From Cheilinus undulatus (Eukaryota; Chordata; Actinopteri; Labriformes; Labridae): a DNA stretch of 64,000 bases. The position numbers were made by a program, and so were the translations under genes. The stretch covers positions 33,832,110-33,896,109 of the forward strand of contig NC_054886.1 of NCBI RefSeq assembly GCF_018320785.1, read 5' to 3'. Below are positions 1 through 10,300 of the stretch, piece after piece (the stretch's first letter is position 1; every line of letters begins with the position of its first letter). The notes under the pieces are model-generated. The model was not told the DNA's origin. It ran no database searches and saw only the letters and a list, made by a program, of their open reading frames with translations.

Positions 1-484
1 AGAAGGGGCTTTGGTGCTGATGAGAGTCTTGGATGGGTCAAAGATTAGCAAAAAAATTGATTTCTTCACATCTGTATTTTTTTTGTACATGTACATTTCT
101 GCCTCGAAGGTGTCCAGAGGGTGCCCTAATGTTAAATCTGGCACTACATAAAAAATACAAATGCAATAAAATCAATTTTGTTGCTAATCTTTGACCCATC
201 CAAGACTCTCATCAGCACCAAAGCCCCTTCTTTCTACTATTAATTTTATGGAAAATAATTCACCTTTTCTGTTGTTTAGTGAAAAATAAGATGTTTCAAA
301 TAATCAAACTGGCATTTAAAGGGTTAAAATCTTGAAAATATTGAATGTTAGGTAGATTTGAGCAGGTCTGAAGTTGTTAAAGAGATTTCTGAAAAAAAAG
401 CAGAACAAAATATTGACGTCCGTGTACATTTTTGCCTGGAAGGTGTCCAGAGGGAAGTGAATTTGAGGAGGGCACAAGGGTTAA
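1..484. mobile_element. End of a TTAA-flanked (piggyBac-like) repeat with internal inverted repeat
   Basis: Ends GAGGAGGGCACAAGGGTTAA at 465-484, the same terminus as the element at 62587-63321. Inside, 1-63 (AGAAGGGGCTTTGGTGCTGA...) is the reverse complement of 169-231 with one mismatch. The same internal sequence occurs at about 60842 and 61255. TTAA target sites suggest the piggyBac superfamily. The left end lies outside the window. Confidence 0.65.
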
Positions 485-969
485 TCCAGAGTCAAAACTG
501 ATTGTTCAGCAAGCGCTATATTTAGTCAGTAAGACACAGTGAAAGCATTAATGTTTGTATGTTGTGATCAGCTTTAATTTTTTTTTTTTTAAACATGTTT
601 CATTGAATTTTGAACATTTAAGAGGAAAAAAGGAGGAAAACCGAAAAGAAAAAAGAAAAACGAAAAACACATGACAGCAAGTACTGAAATAAGCAGAGTA
701 TAAACCAAGTGGGATCAGACAATACATACAAAATAAAACGAGATGGTCAAAATATCCCTATATCAGCTTTAATTTTAACAGTGTAAACTGACTCTCCTAG
801 CAACATGATCCACTTCTATCCACTTCTGCATTTTTAATTTTATCACATAATTTCTTTGACAAGCTCAGCATTTAAGACAGGAAACCACATATACTGTTAC
901 CACTGTTTTTAAACTCCCAAAAATAAACTGAAACCATGTTTTAATATCAGACTTGAGGTGAATAATATT
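485..969. other. Unassigned intergenic sequence
   Basis: AT-rich with an A-rich run near 620-665. I see no gene or clear repeat boundary. Confidence 0.4.
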
Positions 970-1160
970 TTTCTTACCTGTTTGGTTGCAGAGCTGAGAT
1001 GGTGAGGAGAGAACACTGTAGTTCTTTAAGATAGAAATGACAAGTAGAACCGTTGGAGGGGCTTCATGATTGCAGTCTAAGGAAGTTGACAGATTTCATC
1101 AAGTGTGAAAAGAGGTAGTGAGCATGAAAATTTACTTTCAGGAGGAAACCTGTGCAAGAG
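970..1160 (-). promoter_or_regulatory. Orphan TLR2-type 5' flank, possible untranslated first exon
   Basis: 1085-1150 repeats the block found upstream of copy A (AGAGGTAGTGAGCAT...ACTTTCAGG). On the minus strand it is followed at 976-977 by a donor-like junction, CCAAACAG then GTAAGAAAAA. This would fit a noncoding first exon of another minus-strand TLR gene lying to the left of the window. No coding exon of such a gene is present here. Confidence 0.4.
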
Positions 1161-1590
1161 TCTGCTTGTGACCTTTGCTCATTTATATGCATGACAAATT
1201 TTAGACAAAGTTAACATAATATTTTACTTATCACACTTCTTAGATTTTGATCAGATACCTATACTAATCTCCTCTGTGTAGCACAGATATGATCAAATAC
1301 ACTGCTCAACAAAATAAAGGGAACACATAATCATCACAATGTAATTCCAAGTCAATCACACTTCCAGGGTATCAATCTGTCCAGTTAAGAGGCAGCACTG
1401 ATTGTGAATCAGTTTCACCTGCTGCTGTGCAAATGGGACAGACAATAGGTGGGAAGGAGAGGCAATTAGCAAGACAACCCCTAAAGGAATGGTTTTGCAG
1501 GTGGAAGCCATAGACCATCTCCCTCTCCTCATCTTTTCTGGCAGATTTTTGGTTACTTTTGCATCCAGTGCCCTCACCACTAGTGGAAGC

Positions 1591-2416
1591 ATGAGGCGGT
1601 ATCTGCAACCCACAGAAGTTGCTCAGGTAGTGCAGCTCATCCAGGATGGCACATCCTTGTGCGCCATGGCAAGAAGATTTGTTGTGTCTCCCAGCACACT
1701 GCCAGGGGTGTGGAGGAGATACCAGGAGACGTGGAGGGCAGCAACCCTATGTGCAAAGAGGAACAGGAGGAGCACTGCCAGAGCCCTAAAAAATGACGTC
1801 CAGCAGGCCACAAATGTGCATGTTTCTGCTCAAACTGTCAGAAACAGACGCCATGAGGGTGGTATGAGGGCCTGACTTCCACAAGTGGGGCCTGTGCTCA
1901 CAGCCCAGCACCGTGCAGCCAGACTGGTATTTGCCAGAAAACATTAGAATTGGCAGATTCGCCATTTGCACCTGTGCTCTTCACAGATGAGAGCAGGTTC
2001 ACACATGTGACAGACGTGAGGGAATCTGGAGATGCCGTGGAGAACGTTCTTCTGCCTGCAACATCCTCCAGCATGGCCAGTTTGGTGGTGGGTCGGTAAT
2101 GGTCGGGGACCACACAGACCTCCATGTGCCAGCCAGAAGTACCCTGACTGCTATTAGGTACCGGGATGAGGTCCTCAGACCATATGCTGATGCAGTGGAC
2201 CCTTGGTTCCTTCTGATGCGTGGCAATGCTCGGCCTCATGTGGCTGGAGTGTGTCTGCAGCTCCTGCATGATGAAAGCATTGCTGCTATGGACTTTCCTG
2301 CCTGTTCCCCAGACCTGAATCCAATCGGGCACCTCTTGGACATCGTGTCTTGTTCCATCCACCGCCGCCACATCGCACCACAGACTGTCCAGGAGCTGAC
2401 TGATGCCCTGATCTAA
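1591..2416 (+). pseudogene. Tc1-family transposase remnant
   Basis: The first block (from [17 protein letters not shown] at 1591) reads as a Tc1 paired-like HTH DNA-binding region and stops at 1875. The second block (2099-2416) contains ARPHVAG, SPDLNPIGHLLD and a C-terminal helix region, as in the Tc1 DDE catalytic core. The stretch from 1875 to 2099 is crossed only with stop codons and frame changes. The coding sequence is therefore broken in at least two places. Confidence 0.8.
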
Positions 2417-2480
2417 GTCTGGGAGGAGATCCCTCAGGAGACCATCCGTCATCTCATCAGCATTCCCAGACGTTGTAGGG

Positions 2481-3516
2481 CAGGGGTCATCAAGTATATT
2501 TGCATAAGGGCCAAATTTAGTCTGGGCAGAAACTCTGGGGCTGGACTTTCAAAAAGACAAAAATTAGATCAATATTTTGGTCTGATAAACATATTATTGT
2601 GCAGCAGGCCACAAGAAGACGGGCCTGCCCACATAGCACCAGTATTAACTCATTTTTGACACTTTTAACCCCTTCTTGATACTTTTTTTGCCTCTTTAAC
2701 CAATTTTTGACATTCCTTAATGCCTTTTGAACCTCTTTTCTTCTGTTTTTTCCACTTTCTAACTCCTTTTCATTACTTGTTTTGCCACTATTAAACCATT
2801 TTTTGCCATTTTCCCCTCATTATGCCACTCTTTAATCTCTTTTTTGCAACTTTCTTGCTAATCATTGCCCTGTGTGCCTCTCTTTAACACCTTTTCACTA
2901 CTGTGCCAGATTATTTTTGCTATATTTCTGCCCCTTTTCGCCCCTTTTTGATAGTTCAACCTAATTTTTGCCATTCTTTAGCCCCTTTTAAACCACTTTT
3001 CCACTTTGTTTTATCCCCTTTGTGCTACTCTTTTATCAATTTTTGCCACTTTTCTTACATTTTTTTCCATTTTTTATTCTGTTTAATTTACTTTTTTTGC
3101 ATTTTTTTGCCACTTTGGACCCATTTTTGATACTTCTTTCCCCCTTTTACCTTTTTTTTTGTAACATTTCAACTTCTTTTCACAACTTTTCCTGTCAATT
3201 TTTTGTCCCTTTGTGCCACACTACAACCCTTTTCGCCACTTTATCTGTCCATTTTTGCAACATTTTTGCCAACTTTAAATCAATGTATTATTATTGTTAT
3301 TATTATTATTATTATTATTTTACTAAAAATGACTGGCAAATAAATTTCTATAAAGAACAACCAGATGTTTAGTCATTCTGAAACTATTCCAATACTAATC
3401 ATTTTTGGGGTGGATTTAACAAGCCTCCTTTTATGAATGTCATGACCTTCTGGGGGCCGGACAGAAAGCTTTGGGAGGCCTGATATGGCCCCCGGGCCGC
3501 CAGTTGATGATCATTG
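2481..3516. mobile_element. Non-autonomous hAT element nested in Tc1 (8-bp TSD TTGTAGGG)
   Basis: The element starts CAGGGGTCATCAA and ends TTGATGATCATTG, imperfect terminal inverted repeats. It is bounded by an exact 8-bp duplication TTGTAGGG at 2473-2480 and 3517-3524, the hallmark length for hAT insertions. The interior is a degenerate array of units like ATTTTTGCCACTTTTAACCC (about 2640-3280) plus an ATT microsatellite. No transposase is present. Confidence 0.9.
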
Positions 3517-3786
3517 TTGTAGGGAGTGCATACAGGCACGTAGATGTCATACACACTACTGAGCCTCATTCTGAGTTGTCTAGATGAATTTCACAGGAGT
3601 TGGATCAGCCTGTGATCTGATTTTTCCACTTTTATTTCGAGTATGATTTGGTTTCCACTGACCGTTCTTATGTTATCTTGTTCTCAACACATTCCGCTAT
3701 ATAAAGAATAAAGATTTTCAACTGGAATATTTCATTCATCGAGAGCTGGGATGGGTTATTTAAGAGTTCCCTTTTTTTGAGCAGCG

Positions 3787-5095
3787 TTTTGTGTTGTTTG
3801 CCACTAAACCAGTAGTAAATCTGTGTACTTAGCAGTGCACTGTGCCTGGAACTCCTACAGGTGGCATTGCAACCTGATAAAAGAAGCACAGAAGTCATCC
3901 TTATTCAGGTAAAAACATGCTTTTCTTTATTCAACTAATTAGAACTACAACTTCCCAAAGAGTAATGCAGCGAGTTTCCTACAGTAAGGACAGCCTCAAT
4001 CATGACATGTTCATTTGTTTGAATTAATAAAATCAATAATTAACAGAGTGAATGTAATTATAAAGACTTTTTAAACAGTGCAGGCAGTCTTCTAAATACA
4101 AAGGAAATTAGTCTTATTTCCACCTAATTATATATTTATCATCAAACCTTAATAAACATCATGTTATGATTTTTTACCACATTTAAAATATCTAATAGCT
4201 CTAATCAGGCCTGTTTTGACACAGATTTCAACATTAGATTAATGCATTTTTCATGTATGACTTTGTGTAACGTTGGCTGCTTTGGAGGAGGAGGCTGACT
4301 GATCTGCAGCAGCTGTATCAGATTTTCAAGCAGAGAACTGTTGTTGTATTTGGTTCTTGCAGGCTGGCCACTTAACCAGCCTTTAAAAGTCCTCTTTATT
4401 GCACACACAGTGCTCCTCTTGGCCACAGACATTAGCTTTGGTGATTAGAACCTTTAATTCCAATCTACCAATCATATGTTTCTAATGAAATTTGTCTGGT
4501 AATAATCGGCTGCCAATCTATCAGGGCATCTCTACTTTCGAATTGTCTGAAAATTTCCTGAAATCTTCCACACAGCATAAATCACATTCTTTAAGATAAA
4601 GTCTAATGCAAACAACTCATACTTGTCAGGGTTCATCTGGTCTTTGGACAGAGTTGTTTACCTAAATTTATTTGAGAATACAAATTGAAATGAGAGTTCG
4701 CGGTTTAACTGAAAGTACATTTAAGAACCCTCCAGGGATGGTTAAACTTGTCATCTGGCAGGAAATGGTGATGTGCTGCATGAGAGCTTCCTCTTCATCT
4801 ATTGCATAGTTTGATAGACTGAATAACAGAGTGGGAAGACTGAGATCTGATAGAAATTTAAATCAATCCTCCTACTACATAGTGATACGCATGGGCAGAG
4901 CAGGGGTTTCCCCCTCCACTGATTACCAAGCCCACAGCAGGGGGAGCCCTTGAGAAGACTGGAGTGAAATTAGTACTAGTAATTTTTCCTTCTTAGTGTC
5001 TGTCTTGAATCAAAACCATCTAAATTAATTGGTTGACATACAGAAATTTGTGTCAGATGTGGTAAAAAAGTACATAAGGGCCCTGCTCCTCCCTA
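3787..5095. other. Unassigned intergenic sequence
   Basis: No recognisable gene. A 75-codon open frame on the minus strand (4205-4432) has no known motif and no support. The region is AT-rich. Confidence 0.4.
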
Positions 5096-6606
5096 TGCAG
5101 GGATAGAGAACAAAAAGCGGGGACAGAGAGCAAAATGATGACAATGGAGCAGAAGAAAACAGGAACAGAGAGCAAGATGAGTATGACAGAGGAGCAGAAA
5201 TCAAGTGCAGGAGGCAAGATGTGGAAGATGGAGGAGAAGAAGCAGGGACAGATAGCAAGATGAGGATAATGTAGGGGAAAAAAGCAGGGACAGAGAGCAA
5301 GATTATGATGATGGAGGAGAAGAAAGCAGGGACAGAGTGCAAGATGAGGATGACGGAAGAGATGGAAGCAGGGACAGAGCCAAATGAGGATAATGTAGGG
5401 GAAGCAAGCAGGGACAGAGTGCAAGAAGAGGATAATGTAGGGGAAGCAAGCAGGGACAGAGTGCAAGAAGAGGATAATGTAGGGGAAGCAAGCAGGGACA
5501 GAGAGCAAGATGAGGATAATGTAGGGGAAGAGAGCAGGGACAGAGAGCAAGATGAGGATAATGTAGGGGAAGCAAGCAGGGACAGAGTGCAAGATGAGTA
5601 TGACAGAGGAGAAGAAAGCAGGGACAGAGTGCAAGATGAGTATGACAGAGGAGAAGAAAGCAGGGACAGAGTGCAAGATGAGGATAATGTAGAGGAAGAA
5701 AGCAGGGACAGAGAGCCAGATGAGGATAATGTAGGGGAAGAGAGCAGGGATAGAGTGCAAAATGAGGTTAATGGAGGAGAGGAAAGCAGGGACAGAGTGC
5801 AAGATGAGGATAATGGAGGAGAGGAAAGCAGGGACAGAGAGCAAGATGAAGATAATGTAGGGAAAGAGAGCAGGGGCAGAGTGCAAGATGAGGATAATGG
5901 AGGAGAGGAAAGCAGGGACAGAGAACAAGATAAGTATGACAGAGGAGAAGAAAGCAGGGACGGAGTGCAAGATGAGGATAATGGGGGAGAGGAAAGCATG
6001 GACAGAGAACAAGATGAGGATAATGGAGGAGAGGAAAGCATGGACGGAGTGAAAGATGAGGATAATGGAGGAGAGGAAAGCAGGGACAGAGAACAAGATG
6101 AGGATAATGGAGGAGAGGAAAGCATGGACAGAGTGCAAGATGAGGATAATGGGGGAGAGGAAAGCAGGGACAGAGTGAAAGATGAGCATAATGGTGGAGA
6201 AGAAAGCAGGGACAGAGAGCAAGATGAGGATAATGTAGGGGAAGAGAGCAGGGACAGAGAGCAAGATGAGGATAATGGTGGATAAGAAAGCAGGGACAGA
6301 GAGCAAGATGAGGATAATGGAGGAGAAGAAAGCAGGGACAGAGCGAAAGATGAGGATAATGGAGGAGAGGAAAGCAGGGACAGAGTGCAAGATGAGTATG
6401 ACAGAGGAGAAGAAAGCAGGGACAGAGTGCAAGATGAGGACGACAGAGCAGAAGAAAGCAGGGTCAAAGAGTAAGATGAGGGTAATGAAGGAGAGGAAAG
6501 CAGGGACAGAGAGCAAGATGATGATGAGGATAATGGAGGAGAAGAAAGCAGGGACAGAGAACAAGATGCAGAAAACTGAGGACGAGAGTGCAGGTACAGA
6601 GATCAG
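5096..6606. repeat. 42-bp minisatellite, about 1.5 kb
   Basis: About 35 units of a 42-bp sequence such as GGGACAGAGAGCAAGATGAG followed by GATAATGTAGGGGAAG(A/C)AAGCA. Because 42 is a multiple of three and the unit lacks stops in several frames, long open frames (326 aa on plus; 480 and 503 aa on minus) arise passively. The peptides are pure 14-residue repeats with no recognisable domain and no sign of a gene around them. It lies 0.7 kb beyond the stop codon of copy A. Confidence 0.9.
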
Positions 6607-7321
6607 ATGAATTCATGCCAGTAGACCGAGGATTTTGGCCAGAAAAACTCAGTAATAAAGACAGTTGTTTTCAGACCGCCCTCTAGAGAACATCCGTTTA
6701 ATATGCATTAAGACCTGTTAAAGGGTGAAAAAAAACATATGCAGTACTGTAAGCATTTTCCTATTATGAGGGTTAGAATGCTGATGTTCCTGTAATCCTG
6801 CATACACATCACTGACACAAAGACACACTATGATTGGATTTGGTTGCAGAATATTTTGGGGTATTCAAAAAGGCTTTCTGATACACAGAAGTGCAACAAC
6901 ATGGCAGACAGATCCTATGGAGCTAGCAACAGGCTGGGTCGAAACAAAGACGGTAATCGTCCAGGAGAGAGCACATAAGCAAATAAAGGAAAAAGGAACA
7001 CAAGGAGTCACTGTGGACTGACAATAAGAGCAGTCTGGGACGGGGGACACAAATAGGTGAGAAACTTCAGGAGCAGGATCTTAAATAGAGAGATAAATGT
7101 AAGTGACCACAGAAGAAAACAGGAGAAAATACTGTCTAGGTATCTCCTAGGTAACCCCCTTTTCATAGCATGTAAAAAGCTATTAAAAGAAAATGTCAAA
7201 TAAAACTGATAACTCTGGGACTAATCAGCATGAAAGGGCTCATTATAATGCTAAAACCATTTCTTAATATCTCAAATGATCACTTAAAATCAATGTGCTC
7301 CTTCATCATTGAACTTATGTC
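6607..7321 (-). other. 3' flank of copy A
   Basis: Directly downstream of the copy A stop codon (TGA at 7324-7322). It probably contains the 3' UTR, but I could not place a convincing poly(A) signal. Unlike the flanks of B and C, it does not obviously match them. Confidence 0.4.
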
Positions 7322-10300
7322 TCAGTCATCGTCCTCTTCTTCCACTCTCAAAGCCCTACGAAGACTCTTCCAGAACTCCAGAACCCTCTCCTCCTCCTGA
7401 GGCCACTCCAGGTAGGTGGTGGACCTCATGAGTTTGTGTAGTTTATAGAAGCGTTTGGGGATGTTGTCTCTGGACAGCGGTTCCAACAGGATCAAGATGG
7501 CCGTCTCATCACCAGCATTCCCATCAAAGAGCCAGAAGTGGGAGAAGTCCAGCTCATAGCGGCACCAGTCGGACTGGACGAAATTCTCAGAGAGGACGAA
7601 GATGGTCCGCCTGCTTCGCTCGATGGCACTCATGATGTTGTCCATAATCCAGTGTCCGGGGAGGAAGTCCCGCTTGTGGAGGCAGAGGGTCAGAGGTCTG
7701 GGGCCTCTGGGGTTTGAGGAGTCCTCACCATTCTCTCTGTGGAAGAAAAAGCAAACACCATGAGCAAGTCTTGTTCCTTGTGTTAAACTTTTTCAGATGT
7801 GTCACTGATATTTGGCAAACAATCTGCTGTTACCCTGGCTGCTCCAGTTCAGGTACCAAGTAGTTTTCCACCCAGCTAGCATCCCTCTCGCTGTAGGACA
7901 CAAAGGCGTCAAAGGACAGCAATGCTTCTGTATCCATTTTATCCTTCTGGCACCGTCGTCGACTGCTCCTCTTTGCCTTTAGCCACGCCCAAGTCATCTT
8001 GAGGTACCAGAATACATGGAGGTGCCAGAGCAGGATGCTCACCAGCAGGGCAACACACAGTGCCACACCACAGCTCACAGACACGAACAAAACCTGATGG
8101 CATTCAACAACAGAGAGACTGACTCCACCAACTGGTCGTCCCTGCAGGTACAGAGGGGAGTCGCAGACGTAGCTCTCCTCTCTGTCTGTTATCTGAACCT
8201 CTCCAGCATCTTTGAAGGCAGACTGGAGGAAGCTGACAAAGTCACAGGAGCAGACAAATTTGTTCTGACCCGCCTGGAGGCTCTGGAGTCGACTGTAGGA
8301 CTGGAGGTCTGAAGGCCCAAACATGTTCATGGTGTTTGACTGTGAGGAAACAAGGAAGGGGTCACTCTTGGAACACTAGAGGTTGGAAGAAATGTTGGAG
8401 ATGTGATTGGTCCTTACCTGTATTATCAGTGTTTGCAGATTAGGGAACAGCCGTCCATCTGGAAGGTTCACAAACTTGTTCCCAGAGAGGTAGAGCTCTC
8501 TCAGAACAGGCAGGAATAGGGAGAAGTTGTTGAGTCCGTTGTAGCTCAGATCTAACACCTGTAGATGATGAAGTTCATATCAAAATGAATGTTTAATGAG
8601 TGTTTTGAGGGTGTTTAATTGGTCAGGATTATTGCTTACACGCTTGACTTGACATACCTCCAGGGTTGTGGGTAGACAGCCGGTGATGGTTATGAGTTTA
8701 GCCCCGGAGATGTTGAGGTATCTCAGGGTGTGTGGCCAGGAGCAGCTCTGAGGCATGGAGCTGTATCCATTCCTGCTGACGTCCAGGTGAGTCAGTTTGG
8801 AGAGCTTAGTTACCATTTGACTCAGTGTGGACAGAGACTGGACAGCAGAGGGACAGAAAAAGACTTCAGGAGGCAGGTAAGAACTTCCTCAAGGTTTTTA
8901 TCAAACTTTTTTAGCACTTTTTTACGTTTTTTAGCATGAGCTGCTAAGCTATGTTGCTTTCACAAGCACGTCAGTAAACACAACTTCTGGTCTTGGACTC
9001 AGTCCAACTGTAAGTTACCTCTTTGTTCAAGTGCCGGCTCGCCCCTTGAGTTATCGCGGGCAGGTTGGACATCACAGAGATTCCCGTAGGAATGAACTGA
9101 CTTCCGCTTGACTTACCTCCATAACCCAACATATGTGGAAACAAGGGGAAGGCTTTGTTTGATCATCATCGTGTCCTGGCTGTTAACAAATAATTGATTT
9201 TTTGAACTCACCCTCAGAAAGTTTCCACTGATGTTTAAAACTCGAAGGTCCTTCATCGGGCTGCATCCATACCACAGTGTCTCCTCTAGAGCTAGGTCAC
9301 TCAGGTGGTTGTCAGTCAGGTCCAGGTACTGCAGGTTCCCGAGCAACAAGGTTGAGAAACGGTTTATCACAAATACCTGAAAGTAAAAGTTAGTTTCACT
9401 TATGTTGAAAAGATACTGTAGTACAGTTGAAGTTTGCAGCTAGAGTCCTCACGGTAGTCAGTCCCCCGTGCTTGGCGATGTGCTAACTGCTTAAGAGCTG
9501 ACGTGTTACTAAGGTGAACCTGCAATTTGGTAGCTAGTTGAAGCACTAACATCACACCCACTCTTCCTTGTGTTCTTTCATCTTTAGACTAGTTTTCACT
9601 TTTGTAAATATAAATTTACGTTTAATCTACTAGGTAATTATACCGCTAAGAACATCCTAACTAATACTAGCTCAGTTACACACAGACTGTCTCCTGTTTG
9701 ACTGAGGTGCATTCATGGTCTACCGCAAACTGTAGGATGGGATTGGATCGGTCACTTGGATCGGCACCGTCAGTCAGATATCCAATGTATTAATTACAGC
9801 CATATCAGACCTGATACTGATATTGGATCGGATTGGTCCCATCCCTACCAATTTTTGTCAATTTTAGCACATTTTTGCCACTTAAAACCCATTTTTGTCA
9901 ATTTTATAACCTTTCCACCACTTTGTCTGCCTGTTTTTGTCACTTCTAAAACAATTCTTGCCCCTTTCTTCCTACTGTTGCCTCATTATTGCCACTATTA
10001 ATCACTTAAACACCCATTTTTGCCCATTTTAACCACAGTTATCCCATTTTTGCCAGTTTATATCAACTTTTCATCCCAGTCCACCTAATTTCCCTCATTT
10101 TTTTGCACTTTAAAACATTTCAGCCACTTTTAATCCCCTTAACCACTTTTTGTGCCCATTTTTGCCAATTTAATCAATTTTTGGTTATTTTTTGCCACTT
10201 TTATCTAATTTTTGCCACTCTTAACTCATTTATGTTCTTTAAAAATCCAATTTCATCACCTTTTCCACCATTTTTTGCCAATATTGACCAATTTAAATAT

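Larger units (their letters stand above)
1300..3786 (+). mobile_element. Dead Tc1-like DNA transposon carrying a nested hAT element
   Basis: The left terminal repeat CACTGCTCAACAAAATAAAG at 1300 and the right end (AGGGAAC...TTTTTTTGAGCAGCG, ending near 3786) are inverted relatives. Between them are transposase remnants: an HTH part at about 1591-1875 ([19 protein letters not shown]...) and a DDE part at 2099-2416 (NARPHVAG...SPDLNPIGHLLD). Stops and frameshifts separate the pieces, so the element cannot move by itself. A non-autonomous hAT element is inserted at 2481-3516. It lies about 3.5 kb downstream of the copy A stop codon. Confidence 0.85.

Noticed and set aside
4205-4432. 75-codon minus-strand frame as a small gene
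   Set aside because: No recognisable motif, no splice context or homologue among the other flanks.
5025-6564. Two long minus-strand open frames (480 and 503 codons) and a 326-codon plus frame
   Set aside because: They are different frames of the same 42-bp minisatellite, with pure 14-residue repeats, no domains and no gene structure.
8016-8312. Plus-strand frame opposite TLR2 exon 10 (also at 38467 and 53909)
   Set aside because: It is the shadow of the conserved TM/TIR exon and is repeated in all three copies only because the exon is.
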